Positions 1 to 8,781 of a DNA stretch of 64,000 nt are shown in pieces. The position numbers and the translations under genes are program-made. The stretch is from Lysobacter spongiicola DSM 21749 (GTDB lineage Bacteria; Pseudomonadota; Gammaproteobacteria; Xanthomonadales; Xanthomonadaceae). The notes below the pieces were generated by a model that did not search any database, had not been told where the DNA came from, and worked only from the letters and a program-made list of their open reading frames with translations. Position 1 is the stretch's first letter; the number at the start of each line of letters is the position of its first letter. The stretch covers positions 119,003-183,002 of the forward strand of contig NZ_FUXP01000005.1 of the NCBI RefSeq assembly GCF_900167055.1. Direction: 5' to 3'.

Positions 1-2
1 AG

Positions 3-1478
3 GTGGATGCACTGGCCCGTGCGCGCCCCGCCTTCGCCACCCGCGAAACCGCGAATGGCGGCCGTGAGTCGGTGCCGCTGGCCGCGCTATCGGTCGGCGA
101 CACCGCCTGCGTCGCCGTGGGAGAGGTGGTGCCGGCCGATGGCGAACTGCTGGAAGGCGCACGGTTCGAGGAAGCGCTGCTGACCGGAGAGTCCCATCCG
201 GTGGAACGCGAGGTCGGCGACCGCGTCTACGCCGGCACCGTATGCCGCGAGCGCCCCACCCGGCTGCGCGTCACCGCCACCGGCAGCACCACGCGGCTGT
301 CGCAGCTTGCCCGCCTCGTGGACGAGGCACAGTCGCGGCGGCCGGCGATCGCCGTCGCTGCCAACCGTATCGCGCACCGCTTCGTCTCCGGATTGCTGGT
401 CTCGACCGTGCTGGTCTACGTCGGCTGGCGCATCTACGACCCGTCTCGTGCGTTCGAGGTCACCCTGGCTCTGCTCGTGATCAGTTGCCCATGCGCGCTG
501 TCGCTGGCGGTGCCCACCGCGCTGGCCGCTGCCAACGGTGCGCTGGCGCGTCTCGGGGTGCTGGCCGTGCGCGAGGATGCGCTGGACCGGCTCGCCTCCG
601 CCACCGACATCGTGTTCGACAAGACAGGCACCCTGAGCGATGGCCGCCCGGTACTGGCTGGCGTCGAGGTTCGCCAGGGACTCGATGAACCTCAGGCGCT
701 GCGAATCGCCGCCGCGCTCGAGCGCGACAGTGGGCACCCCTTGGCTGCCGCCTTCTCCCAAGTCGCCGACGCGCCGCGGGCCAGCGGCGTGCGCGCGGTG
801 CCCGGGCAGGGTATCGAGGGCGTGGTGGAGGGACGGCGCTGGCGCCTGGGACGCGCGGGTTTCGCCATTCCAGGCGCGGATGACGACGATGCACTGTGGC
901 TGGCCGACGATGCCGGCGCGTTGGCGATCTTCCGTATCGAGGAGAGCGAACGCACCGATGCGGCGCTGGCGGTGCGCACGCTGGCCGGGCTGGACATGCG
1001 CGTCCACCTGTCGAGCGGAGACGCCGAGGCCCCGGTGCAGCGGTTCGCCCGCACCGTCGGCATCGATGCCTCGCACGCACGCCAGAGCCCCGAGGACAAG
1101 CTCGCGTTCGCCCGCCGCCTGCAGCAGGAAGGACGAATCGTTGCCATGGTCGGGGACGGCCTCAACGATGCACCGGTGCTTGCGGGCGCGGACGTCTCAC
1201 TGGCCATTGGTGGCGGTGCGGCGCTCGCGCAGCGCGCGGCGGACCTGGTGCTGACGGGCAGCTCGCTGGCACGGATACCCGCCGCCATCGCGATCGCCCG
1301 CCGCACACGCCGGGTCGTCCGGCAGAACCTGGGCTGGGCGATGGCCTACAACGTCGTCGCCCTGCCATTGGCGGCGGCGGGACTGGTGACGCCGTGGCTC
1401 GCGGCGCTGGGCATGGCGCTGTCTTCGCTGGTCGTCACCGGTAACGCGCTACGGCTCACGCGGGGTCCCACGCCATGA
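3..1478 (+). CDS. ccoI: cbb3 oxidase-type copper-translocating P-type ATPase, 5' partial
   Basis: P1B-type ATPase that exports or delivers copper across the inner membrane for cbb3 cytochrome oxidase assembly. The visible part has the actuator TGES motif, the transmembrane metal-site CPC (SCPCALSLAVPTAL), the phosphorylation motif DKTGTLS and the hinge GDGLNDAPVLAGAD. The N-terminal heavy-metal-binding domain and first membrane helices lie left of the window; the first codon shown is an internal GTG. The stop overlaps the start of the next gene by 4 bases (ATGA), so the two are translationally coupled. Assignment as CcoI/FixI rather than a generic CopA rests on the ccoS and fnr neighbours. 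Confidence 0.9.
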   Translation: MDALARARPAFATRETANGGRESVPLAALSVGDTACVAVGEVVPADGELLEGARFEEALLTGESHPVEREVGDRVYAGTVCRERPTRLRVTATGSTTRLSQLARLVDEAQSRRPAIAVAANRIAHRFVSGLLVSTVLVYVGWRIYDPSRAFEVTLALLVISCPCALSLAVPTALAAANGALARLGVLAVREDALDRLASATDIVFDKTGTLSDGRPVLAGVEVRQGLDEPQALRIAAALERDSGHPLAAAFSQVADAPRASGVRAVPGQGIEGVVEGRRWRLGRAGFAIPGADDDDALWLADDAGALAIFRIEESERTDAALAVRTLAGLDMRVHLSSGDAEAPVQRFARTVGIDASHARQSPEDKLAFARRLQQEGRIVAMVGDGLNDAPVLAGADVSLAIGGGAALAQRAADLVLTGSSLARIPAAIAIARRTRRVVRQNLGWAMAYNVVALPLAAAGLVTPWLAALGMALSSLVVTGNALRLTRGPTP

Positions 1479-1744
1479 ACATCCTCCTGCTGTTGATCCC
1501 ACTCAGCCTGCTGCTGCTGGCCGCGGCGATCTGGGCCTTCATCTGGGCGGTGCGCGGCAACCAGTTCGAAGACCTGGACACGCCGGCGCTCGACATCCTG
1601 CGCGATGACGAGCACGAACGCCCGGTGCGGCCGGTCGAGGTGGTGGCCGAAGAACGAGAAGACGAAGGCGCGCGCGTGGACACCGCCGGCGGCGACGCCG
1701 GATCCGGCCCGGATGCCGGCCGCAGCGTCGGTCGGGTCGACTGA
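1475..1744 (+). CDS. ccoS: cbb3-type cytochrome oxidase assembly protein CcoS
   Basis: Small (89 aa) single-span inner-membrane protein needed for cofactor insertion into cbb3 oxidase in bacteria where it has been studied. Residues about 1-27 form one hydrophobic helix (MNILLLLIPLSLLLLAAAIW), followed by the CcoS signature WAVRGNQFEDLDTPALDIL. The Asp/Glu-rich tail runs longer than the usual 50-60 aa family members, ending in a low-complexity segment. It starts inside the ccoI stop and is followed after 1 nt by the next start, so all three genes look like one transcript. Confidence 0.9.
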   Translation: MNILLLLIPLSLLLLAAAIWAFIWAVRGNQFEDLDTPALDILRDDEHERPVRPVEVVAEEREDEGARVDTAGGDAGSGPDAGRSVGRVD

Positions 1745-1745
1745 C

Positions 1746-2471
1746 ATGCCGATCGACTGGCTCACCATCGGTGCCGCGCTGGTCGCCGGGCTGCTGGGCG
1801 GCCTGCACTGCGTCGCCATGTGCGGCGGCATCGCCACCGGTTTCTCGGCGATGTCGCCACTGGGCGGCTGGCGGATCGCGCTGGAGCCCAACCTGGGCCG
1901 GGTGCTGGGCTACGTGGCCGCAGGGGCGATCGCCGGTGGGCTCGGCCACGGCATCGTCGAAGTGGCGAACCTGGATTGGCTCGCGATCGGCCTGCGCGCG
2001 GGCGTAGGGCTGGTGCTGGTAATCGCCGCGCTGCGCCTGCTGGACCGGCGCGGCCGGCTGTCGTTCCTGCCGCGTCCCGGCGGTGGACTGTGGCAGCGGT
2101 TGCGCCCGTTGCAGCGGCGCCTGCTGCCCGCCAACACCACGCCCAAGCGGTTGGGGCTGGGCATGTTGTGGGGATGGATGCCGTGCGGCCTGAGCACCAC
2201 GTTGCTGGCGGCCGCCTGGTTGCAAGCCGATGCCCGCAACGGCGCCCTGACCATGGCGGCCTTCGGGCTGGGCACGCTGCCGGTGATGCTGCCGCTGACC
2301 TGGTCGGGCATGCGCATCGGGCAGCGCCTGCAGCGCGGGCCGTGGCGCACCGGCGCGGGTGTGCTGGTGCTGGCGGCGGGCCTGCTCACCATCGCCTCGC
2401 CCTGGCTGATGCAGGTCCCCGCCCTTCATGGCGTACTGGCGGCGCTGGGCTGCCTGCCGCGGGAGGTCTGA
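1746..2471 (+). CDS. TauE/SafE-like (COG2836) membrane protein
   Basis: Polytopic inner-membrane protein of 241 aa. The N-terminal LLGGLHCVAMCGGI motif with paired Cys-x3-Cys is typical of the sulfite-exporter-like/DsbD-transmembrane family that accompanies cbb3 oxidase clusters. A second conserved block is LWGWMPCGLSTTLL. About six hydrophobic segments are visible. The ATG is 1 nt after the ccoS stop; a longer in-frame extension exists upstream but would overlap ccoS entirely and is not credible. Its molecular role is not settled; the Cys pairs and location suggest metal or redox handling during oxidase maturation (inference). Confidence 0.8.
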   Translation: MPIDWLTIGAALVAGLLGGLHCVAMCGGIATGFSAMSPLGGWRIALEPNLGRVLGYVAAGAIAGGLGHGIVEVANLDWLAIGLRAGVGLVLVIAALRLLDRRGRLSFLPRPGGGLWQRLRPLQRRLLPANTTPKRLGLGMLWGWMPCGLSTTLLAAAWLQADARNGALTMAAFGLGTLPVMLPLTWSGMRIGQRLQRGPWRTGAGVLVLAAGLLTIASPWLMQVPALHGVLAALGCLPREV

Positions 2472-2494
2472 CCGGGTGGTGACCCGGGCGGCAC

Positions 2495-3256
2495 TCAGCC
2501 GTGGGTGCCGCGCCTGCGCTGCTCGGCGGCTGGTGCTCCGTGGGCCAGCCGATCCAGCTCGGCGCGGTTGGCGATCAGGACCCTGCGGCCGCTCACTTCG
2601 ATCACCCCGTCCTCCTGCAGTCGGGTGAAGCCGCGGCTGACCGTTTCCAGCGCCAGCCCGAGGAAGCGGGCGATGTCCTCCCGGCTCATCGGCAGCACCA
2701 GTGCGCTGCCGGACTGGCCGATGTTCACCAGCCGCTCGCTCAGGCCATGCAGGAACAGCGCGATGCGCTCGTTGGCCTGCTTGCGGACCAGCATCTGCAT
2801 GTGGTCCTGGTCGCGGCCGACGCTCTGGCCGATCACCTTCAACAACTGCTTCTGCAGCGTCGGCAACTGGGCCGCCACCTGCTCCAGCTGATCCATCGGG
2901 ATCTCGCAGACGTTGGCCTCCGTCAGTGCCACCGCCTCGCAGCGATGGACGCCGGTGCCCAACGCGTCCAGCCCGACCAGTTCCCCCGGCAGGTGGAACC
3001 CGACCACCTGCTCGTCGCCGTCCTCGGTGACGCTGACGGTCTTGAACGAGCCGTCGCGGGCGACGAACACCGAAGCCAGCGGGTCGCCCCCATGGAACAG
3101 CCGCTCGCCCCGCGCCACCGGGCGTTTGCGCTTGACGATCTCGTCCAGCCGCAGCAGGTCGCCGTGACCGATGCCGGCAGGCAGGCACAGGTCGCGGACG
3201 GAACAGTGCGCACACCCCTTGCGCAGGGTGGCGAGGTCGATCGGGGGATTGCTCAT
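2495..3256 (-). CDS. fnr: Fnr/Anr-type oxygen-sensing transcriptional regulator
   Basis: Crp/Fnr superfamily activator (253 aa) predicted to carry an oxygen-labile [4Fe-4S] cluster. Cys15, Cys18, Cys24 ([11 protein letters not shown]) and Cys117 (ANVCEIP) match the four ligands of E. coli Fnr. The cyclic-nucleotide-like fold covers about 35-150. The C-terminal helix-turn-helix has the Fnr-type recognition helix [11 protein letters not shown]. The start MSNPP was chosen because it places the Cys cluster as in Fnr; an upstream in-frame start would add 28 unconserved residues. It converges on the cco genes, the classical Fnr targets. Residues after the HTH are a short Arg-rich tail. Confidence 0.92.
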   Translation of the reverse strand: MSNPPIDLATLRKGCAHCSVRDLCLPAGIGHGDLLRLDEIVKRKRPVARGERLFHGGDPLASVFVARDGSFKTVSVTEDGDEQVVGFHLPGELVGLDALGTGVHRCEAVALTEANVCEIPMDQLEQVAAQLPTLQKQLLKVIGQSVGRDQDHMQMLVRKQANERIALFLHGLSERLVNIGQSGSALVLPMSREDIARFLGLALETVSRGFTRLQEDGVIEVSGRRVLIANRAELDRLAHGAPAAEQRRRGTHG

Positions 3257-3326
3257 GCCGCCATCGTGCCACGTGGCGCCCCAACCCACGACCAACGGCC
3301 GCGGCCATGGCCGGGAGACCCGGCGA

Positions 3327-3340
3327 TACAATGGCGGCAA
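3327..3340 (+). promoter_or_regulatory. -10 element placing the queD start at +1/+2
   Basis: TACAAT (3327-3332) matches the sigma-70 -10 consensus at 5 of 6 positions. It lies 6-7 nt before the ATG at 3340, so transcription would begin at or 1 nt before the start codon. No Shine-Dalgarno sequence precedes either possible ATG. No convincing -35 was seen. Confidence 0.4.
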
Positions 3341-3693
3341 TGGACATCTTCAAGATCTTTACCCTGGAGGCGGCGCACCGGCTGCCCAACGTGCCCGAGG
3401 GGCACAAATGCGCACGCGTACACGGCCATTCGTTCCGGGTGGAGCTCCACCTGCAGGGCGAGGTTGGCGCCGACTCCGGGTGGGTGATGGACTTCGGCGA
3501 CATCAAGGCCGCTTTCCAGCCCCTGTACGACCAGCTCGACCACCACTACCTCAACGACGTGCCGGGCCTGGAGAACCCCACCAGCGAGCGCATCGCCATC
3601 TGGATCTGGGACCGGCTGAAGCCTGAGCTTCCCCTGCTGGCCGAAGTCGTGGTCCACGAAACCTGCACCTCCGGCTGCCGCTACCGGGGCTGA
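3340..3693 (+). CDS. queD: 6-carboxy-5,6,7,8-tetrahydropterin synthase (QueD/PTPS family)
   Basis: Cytosolic zinc enzyme of the queuosine/7-deazaguanine pathway, converting dihydroneopterin triphosphate to 6-carboxytetrahydropterin. The 117-aa protein has the family signatures: zinc ligands in LEAAHRL and [35 protein letters not shown] and the C-terminal [11 protein letters not shown]. Cys24 in [10 protein letters not shown] is the expected catalytic cysteine. The second in-frame ATG (MDIFKIF) was preferred over one 9 nt upstream because it matches family N-termini and the promoter spacing. It is transcribed divergently from fnr. A 6-pyruvoyl pterin synthase activity is the less likely alternative. 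Confidence 0.9.
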   Translation: MDIFKIFTLEAAHRLPNVPEGHKCARVHGHSFRVELHLQGEVGADSGWVMDFGDIKAAFQPLYDQLDHHYLNDVPGLENPTSERIAIWIWDRLKPELPLLAEVVVHETCTSGCRYRG

Positions 3694-3731
3694 ACTCGCT
3701 GAACAATACTTGGACGGACCTTTCCGCCTGA

Positions 3732-3762
3732 TGTTGCATCGCAACACAGAGGCGGTTATGCT
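3732..3762 (+). promoter_or_regulatory. Phasin promoter with overlapping operator palindrome
   Basis: TTGCAT (3734-3739) and TATGCT (3757-3762) are separated by exactly 17 nt and form a plausible sigma-70 promoter. A perfect inverted repeat TGTTGC-ATC-GCAACA (3732-3746) covers the -35 box, the expected place for a repressor. A second TGC-rich block, ATGCTGCAACGCA, covers the -10. PHA repressors such as PhaR are known to bind TGC-rich dyads; that link is inferred. Confidence 0.45.
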
Positions 3763-3809
3763 GCAACGCACAAACCGGCATTCCCTGTCGGCGCAAGCAG
3801 GAGTCCACC

Positions 3810-4256
3810 ATGTACCAGCAGTTCAACGAACAGTTCGCCGCCGCGACGCGTCAGTTCGCCGATACCGCGGCACAGGTCAACCGCATCGCCCTCGAGAACG
3901 CCCAAGCCGTGTTCGGCCTGCAGATGGCCGCCATGGAAGACCGCGCCACCGCCACCTTCGCCTTCCTGGGCGAGGCCACCAACGTCCGTGACGCCGAAGG
4001 CATGAAGGACCTGCTGCCCAAGGGCGTGCAGGTCGTGCGCGAGAACGCCGAGCGCGGCCTGGCCACCAGCCAGGAAGTCATCGGCCGTACCGTCAAGACC
4101 ACCGAGCAGATCGCGCAGATCGCCAAGACCCAGGTCGAAGCCGCCGCCGACACCACCCGCGCCAACGTCGAGCAGGCCACCAAGGCCGCTACCGACAAGG
4201 CCGAGTCCTACACCCGTGGTTCGACCAAGGCCGACAAGGCCGACAAGTCCAAGTAA
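3810..4256 (+). CDS. Phasin family protein
   Basis: 148-aa amphipathic, Ala/Thr/Gln-rich protein of the phasin (phasin_2) family, which coats polyhydroxyalkanoate granules. The N-terminus YQQFNEQFAAATRQFADT and the segment ENAQAVFGLQMAAMEDR are typical. The whole chain is predicted helical with no signal peptide or membrane span, and ends in a Lys/Asp-rich tail. It is preceded by a good ribosome binding site (AGGAG) and followed by a strong terminator, so it is monocistronic. No PHA synthase gene is in the window, so a role in granule coating cannot be confirmed here. Confidence 0.85.
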   Translation: MYQQFNEQFAAATRQFADTAAQVNRIALENAQAVFGLQMAAMEDRATATFAFLGEATNVRDAEGMKDLLPKGVQVVRENAERGLATSQEVIGRTVKTTEQIAQIAKTQVEAAADTTRANVEQATKAATDKAESYTRGSTKADKADKSK

Positions 4257-4291
4257 CCGGCTCTCTCTCCAGCTTCGGCAGGAACACGAAA

Positions 4292-4319
4292 CCCGGCAGC
4301 GCAGGCTGCCGGGTTTTTT
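4292..4319 (+). terminator. Rho-independent terminator after the phasin gene
   Basis: A 9-bp perfect stem (CCCGGCAGC / GCTGCCGGG) with a 4-nt GCAG loop is followed by six T residues. It lies between the phasin and the convergent efflux pump gene; the short A-run on the left gives weak terminating capacity in the other direction. Confidence 0.9.
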
Positions 4320-4334
4320 GTGTCCGCGAACCGG

Positions 4335-7300
4335 TCAGCCGTGCCCGTCTTCGACGCGTTCGGTCTCGAGCCGCGCGCGTTCCCGTGCCGCCTTCTGGTG
4401 GTTGCGACCGATCAGCAGGTAGACCACCGGCACCACGAACAGCGTGAACAGGGTGCCGATGCCGACACCGCCGACGATCACCCAGCCGATCTGGTTGCGC
4501 GCCTCCGCACCCGCACCACTGGCGATCGCCAGCGGCAGCGAACCCAGCACCATCGCGCCGGTCGTCATCAGGATCGGACGCAGGCGCAGCGCCGCACCCT
4601 CGATGACCGCCTCCAGCTTGCCGTGGCCCTGCTCCTGCAACTGGTTGGAGAACTCCACGATCAGGATGCCGTGCTTGGCGATCAGGCCGACCAGGGTGAC
4701 CATGCCGATCTGCGAATAGATGTTCCAGCTGCCCCCGGCCAGGGTGAGCGCCAGCAGCGCGCCGAACGCCGCCAGTGGCACCGCCAGCAGGATCACCAGC
4801 GGATCGACCCAGCTTTCGAACTGCGCCGCCAGCACCAGGAAAATGAACACGAGCGCGAGCCCGAATATCAGCGCGAAGTCGCTGGCCGACTCCCTGAATT
4901 CACGGCTCTGCCCGGAAAGATCGTAGCTGGTCCCGGGCGCCACCTCGGCCAGCGTGGCCTCCATCCATTCCAGCGCCTCGCCCATCGAATACCCCGGGGC
5001 AAGGCCGGCACTGATGGTGGCCGAGCGCAGCTTGTTGAAGTGGTTCAGCTCCTTGGCGGCGACCGTCTCCTCCACCGTCACCAGGTTGGAGAGCTGGATC
5101 ATCTGGCCATCGCCACCGCGCACGAAGATGTTCGAGAGGTCCCCGGGCACCCGGCGGTCGGCATCCTCGACCTGAACGATCACGTCGTACTGCTCCGAGC
5201 CCTTCTTGAAGCGGGTGACGTTGCGGCCGCCCAGCAGGGTTTCCAGCGTGCGGCCGACCGTGGCCACGTCGCTGCCCACCGCCGCCACCTTGTCGCGGTC
5301 CAGCTCGATCCTCAGTTGCGGCTTGTCGAGCTTGAGGTCGGCGTCGGGGTTGGTGAGCTGCGGGTTCTCCCGCATCTTCGCCATCATCTGCTGAACGGTC
5401 TGGCCCAGTTCCTCCCAGGTGCCGGTGCTCTGCACCACGAAGCTCACCGGCTGGCCGAAACCCTCCTGCCCGAGCGGCGGCGGCAGCGTCGGGAACGCCA
5501 TGATGCCGGGGATGCCCATGAACTGCGGGAACAGCTGGCCCTGGACCTCGGCGGTCGAGACATCACGCTCCTCCCAGTCCTTGAGCATCACGAAGCCGAT
5601 GGTGTTGGTGACCGAGGGGAAGCCGACGATCTGGAAGTAGCGTTCGACCTGCGGGATCTGCGCGAACATGCCCTCCATCATCCGTGCGTAGCGGTCGGTG
5701 TATTCGACCGTCGCGCCTTCCGGCCCCATGCCGAAGCCGATGATGAAGCCCTGGTCCTCCTGCGGTGCCAGCTCGCGCGGCAGTTGCGTGAACAGCAGCA
5801 GGGCCAGCCCGAGCAGCACGACGCCGACACCGGCAACGACGACCTTCAGGCGCAGCGCGGCCGTGAGCAGCCGGCGGTAGCCGCGGTCGATGGCCCCCAG
5901 CACGCGCTCGCCGGCCGCGTAGAAGCGGCCGTGTTTCGTCTCCTGTTTCAGCAGCAGCGAGGACATCATCGGCGACAGCGTCAGTGCGACGAAACCCGAC
6001 ACCAGCACGGCGCCCGCCAGGGTCAGTGCGAATTCCACGAACAGCTTGCCGGTACGCCCGGTGGAGAACGCCAGCGGCACGTACACCGCCACCAGCGTCA
6101 AGGTCATCGCCACGATGGCGAAACCGATCTCCTTGCTCCCCTTCAAGGCTGCCTGGAACGGTGGCATGCCTTCCTCGATGTGCCGGTAGATGTTCTCCAG
6201 CATCACGATCGCATCGTCCACCACCAGCCCGATCGCCAGCACCATCGCCAGCAGCGTCAGGGTGTTGATGGTGAAGCCGAAGGCATACATGAGCGCGAAT
6301 GCACCCACCAGCGACAACGGGATGGTCGCCAGCGGCACCAGCGTGGCGCGCCAGCTGCGCAGGAACAGGAAGATCACCACGATCACCAGCACCACCGCCT
6401 CGGCGACGGTCTTGTAGACCTCCTCGATCGACTTCTCGATGAACACCGTGCTGTCGAACGCCACCTGGATCTTCATGCCCTCCGGCAGGGTCTCCTGGAT
6501 CCTCGGCAGCATCTCTTCCAGCGCCTGGGAGATGTCCAGCGGGTTGGCCACCGCCTGCTTCACCACCGCGAGTGGCACCGCGTTGACGCCGTTGAAGCGG
6601 GCGCGGAAGCGTTCCTCCTGCGCGCCCAGCTCGACCCGGGCGACATCCTTGAGCCGCACCAGGTAACCACTCTCGACCACGCCGCCGTCCGTTGCGTTGC
6701 CCACGATGATCTCGCCGAACTCCTCGGCGGTGCGCAGGTCCGTTTCCGACAGCACGGTGAACTCGCGGTCGGAGCCCTCGACCCGACCGGCCGGGATCTC
6801 CACGTTCTGCGCCCGCAGCGCACGTTCGACATCGGCCGGGGTCAACCCGAAACCGGCCAGGCGCTGCGGTTGCAGCCATACGCGCATCGCATAGGTGCTT
6901 GAGAAGACCTGCGCCTGGGCCACGCCGGGAATGGTCTGGATCCGGTCCTTGACCAGCCGTTCGGCATAGTCGGCGATCTCCACCTGCGGATGGCGGTCGG
7001 AGGTAAACGCCAGGTAGATGATCGGCTGCTGATCGGCTTCCTGCTTCTGGATGATCGGCGGGTCGACCTCGTCGGGCAGGAACTGCTGGGCCTGGCCGAC
7101 ACGGTCGCGCACGTCCGAGGCGGCGCCGTCGGGATCGCGGTCGAGCTTGAACCGCAGCGTCACCTGGCTGGACTGCTCGCGGCTCACCGACTGCATGTAC
7201 TCGATGCCTTCCACGCCGGACAGTGCATCTTCGATCGGCTGGGTGACCTGCGACTCGATCACCTGGGCGCTGGCACCCGGATACGTGGTGTTGACCGTTA

Positions 7301-7433
7301 CCACCGGGGTGTCGACGTTGGGGATCTGGCGCACCGCAAGACGGTCGTAGGCGATGATCCCGACGAGCAGGACCACCAGGTTGATCACCGTCGCGAAGAC
7401 CGGCCTCCGGATCGAGACGTCCGAGAGGATCAT
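4335..7433 (-). CDS. RND-family multidrug efflux permease (HAE-1 type)
   Basis: Inner-membrane, proton-driven trimeric efflux pump subunit of 1032 aa, the normal length for AcrB/MexB relatives. It begins with the signature SDVSIRRPVFATVINL; the first periplasmic loop contains GVEGIEYMQS. The proton-relay aspartates are in helix 4 (GLVVDDAIVMLENIYRH), and the last helices carry GLIAKHGILIVEFSNQLQ. The gene begins within the last four bases of the adaptor gene (ATGA overlap). No outer-membrane factor gene is adjacent, so it probably uses a TolC-type channel encoded elsewhere. Substrates cannot be read from sequence. Confidence 0.93.
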   Translation of the reverse strand: MILSDVSIRRPVFATVINLVVLLVGIIAYDRLAVRQIPNVDTPVVTVNTTYPGASAQVIESQVTQPIEDALSGVEGIEYMQSVSREQSSQVTLRFKLDRDPDGAASDVRDRVGQAQQFLPDEVDPPIIQKQEADQQPIIYLAFTSDRHPQVEIADYAERLVKDRIQTIPGVAQAQVFSSTYAMRVWLQPQRLAGFGLTPADVERALRAQNVEIPAGRVEGSDREFTVLSETDLRTAEEFGEIIVGNATDGGVVESGYLVRLKDVARVELGAQEERFRARFNGVNAVPLAVVKQAVANPLDISQALEEMLPRIQETLPEGMKIQVAFDSTVFIEKSIEEVYKTVAEAVVLVIVVIFLFLRSWRATLVPLATIPLSLVGAFALMYAFGFTINTLTLLAMVLAIGLVVDDAIVMLENIYRHIEEGMPPFQAALKGSKEIGFAIVAMTLTLVAVYVPLAFSTGRTGKLFVEFALTLAGAVLVSGFVALTLSPMMSSLLLKQETKHGRFYAAGERVLGAIDRGYRRLLTAALRLKVVVAGVGVVLLGLALLLFTQLPRELAPQEDQGFIIGFGMGPEGATVEYTDRYARMMEGMFAQIPQVERYFQIVGFPSVTNTIGFVMLKDWEERDVSTAEVQGQLFPQFMGIPGIMAFPTLPPPLGQEGFGQPVSFVVQSTGTWEELGQTVQQMMAKMRENPQLTNPDADLKLDKPQLRIELDRDKVAAVGSDVATVGRTLETLLGGRNVTRFKKGSEQYDVIVQVEDADRRVPGDLSNIFVRGGDGQMIQLSNLVTVEETVAAKELNHFNKLRSATISAGLAPGYSMGEALEWMEATLAEVAPGTSYDLSGQSREFRESASDFALIFGLALVFIFLVLAAQFESWVDPLVILLAVPLAAFGALLALTLAGGSWNIYSQIGMVTLVGLIAKHGILIVEFSNQLQEQGHGKLEAVIEGAALRLRPILMTTGAMVLGSLPLAIASGAGAEARNQIGWVIVGGVGIGTLFTLFVVPVVYLLIGRNHQKAARERARLETERVEDGHG

Positions 7434-8623
7434 GGGTTGGTCCCCGCCGCCTCGTCCGCCTGCGCGCCGGCCGGCGCTTCATCCGAGGGCGATGCTTCGG
7501 CCGGCGCTTCGCCGGCAGGCATCTCCGGCTGCCCTGCCGGGCCGCCCGCGCCATCGGCCGCGCCAGCGGGCAGCACCATCACGCCCATGCCCTCGTGCAT
7601 CATCGGCTTGGCCTGCCCGGCGGTGATCACCACGTCGCCGGCCTGCAGGCCTTCGGTGACTTCGACCTTCCCGGGTACGCGGCGACCGGTGCTGACCTCG
7701 ACACGGGTCGCCTTGCCATCCACCACGGTGTACACGAAGCGCGTGTCGCCCTCCTGCATCAGGGCCTGCTCGGGCACCAGCAACGCCTCGCCGGCCACGC
7801 TGGTGTCCAGCGAAAGCCGGGCGAATTGCCCCGGGCGCAGCCTCAGGTCGGGATTGGGCACCTGGGCGCGCAACTGCACGCTGCGGCTGGCCGCGTCCAC
7901 GCTGGGCGCCACCGCCACGACACGGCCGGAGAAGCGCTCGCCCGGGAAGGCATCGACCGTCACCTCGATCGGTTGTCCTTCACCCACCTGGGCCAACGCG
8001 CCTTCCGGCACGCTGAAGTCGACCTCGATGGGGTCGCTACGCACCAGCGTCACCAGGTCCTGACCCGCCGTGACGAAATCCCCGACGCTGACTTCCCGCA
8101 GGCCGATACGGCCCGAAAACGGCGCGCGAAGGGTCATCTTGGACAGCGCGGCACGAGCGGTCTCCACGCGCGCACGATCGACCCCGTACGCCGCTTGCGC
8201 AGTGTCATAGTCGGAGCGGGCGATCAGTTGCTGGTCGACGAGTTGCTTCGCCCGCTCGCTGGCGCTCCGGCTGTTACGCAGGTTCGCTTCGGCTTCGCTG
8301 AGGGCGGCGCGGGCGGTGCTGGGGTCCAGGGTGAACAGCGGCTGCCCGGCTTCGACCCGGCCGCCCTCTTCGAAATGGATGCGGTCGATGCGACCGGCCA
8401 CTTCGGGGCGCACCACCACCGACTCGTCGGCGCGCAGGCTGCCCACCGTCTGCAGGCCACGCGCCAGGGGTTCCGGTTCCAGGGTGACGGCCTCCACGGG
8501 CAACTGCATTTCCCCGGGCGCGCCGCCGGCAGCGGCCGCTGGGTCGCCGGCGTCTTCTCCGCAACCGGAAAGACCCAGCAGGGCCGCGACAAGCAACAGG
8601 TTCAACCACGTTTCGCGGCGCAT
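7430..8623 (-). CDS. RND efflux periplasmic adaptor (membrane fusion protein)
   Basis: 397-aa adaptor that bridges the RND pump to an outer-membrane channel. The N-terminus has a lipoprotein-like signal (LLLVAALLGLSGCGED) with a lipobox LSGC, so it is probably lipid-anchored. A biotinyl/lipoyl half (VVRPEVAGRIDRIHFEEGGRVEAG), a coiled-coil hairpin and a second half-motif (LRAPFSGRIGLREVSVGDFV) follow in the usual order. The C-terminal 50 residues are a Pro/Ala/Gly-rich extension of low complexity. The downstream pump gene overlaps by 4 bases. No repressor gene is adjacent. Confidence 0.92.
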   Translation of the reverse strand: MRRETWLNLLLVAALLGLSGCGEDAGDPAAAAGGAPGEMQLPVEAVTLEPEPLARGLQTVGSLRADESVVVRPEVAGRIDRIHFEEGGRVEAGQPLFTLDPSTARAALSEAEANLRNSRSASERAKQLVDQQLIARSDYDTAQAAYGVDRARVETARAALSKMTLRAPFSGRIGLREVSVGDFVTAGQDLVTLVRSDPIEVDFSVPEGALAQVGEGQPIEVTVDAFPGERFSGRVVAVAPSVDAASRSVQLRAQVPNPDLRLRPGQFARLSLDTSVAGEALLVPEQALMQEGDTRFVYTVVDGKATRVEVSTGRRVPGKVEVTEGLQAGDVVITAGQAKPMMHEGMGVMVLPAGAADGAGGPAGQPEMPAGEAPAEASPSDEAPAGAQADEAAGTNP

Positions 8624-8656
8624 CGGGGGCCTCGTCTTTCCTTGCGTGAGGTGCGC

Positions 8657-8685
8657 AGTCTAGGGAGCGACCGCGGGGCTGTCGC
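8657..8685 (-). promoter_or_regulatory. Sigma-70 promoter for the RND operon
   Basis: Read on the minus strand, GCGACA (8685-8680) and TAGACT (8662-8657) are spaced 17 nt, giving a transcription start near 8650 and a 26-nt leader to the adaptor gene. Each box matches four of six consensus bases. Confidence 0.45.
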
Positions 8686-8781
8686 CGTGCCGGAAGTCAG
8701 CCTGCCGGATTGGGATTCACCGTCCCGGAAAGCGCTCGCTCCGGGACTGCCGCGGAGGCTGCGCGGCACCCCGTAGAAGCC

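Noticed and set aside
87-1076. Minus-strand frame of 329 codons opposite ccoI
   Set aside because: No start context or recognisable motif, and it lies fully over the P-type ATPase domains.
1539-3506. Minus-strand frame of 655 codons spanning fnr, queD and the TauE-like gene
   Set aside because: Gly/Arg/Pro-rich composition and overlap with three well-supported genes.
4320-6902. Long plus-strand open frame of 860 codons over the RND pump gene
   Set aside because: His/Gln/Arg-rich low-complexity product with no motif; it is the antisense shadow of a gene with clear RND signatures in high-GC DNA.
8693-8775. TCCCGGA ... TCCGGGA hairpin between bioD and the RND operon as a terminator
   Set aside because: Stem is short with a large loop and no T-run on either strand.
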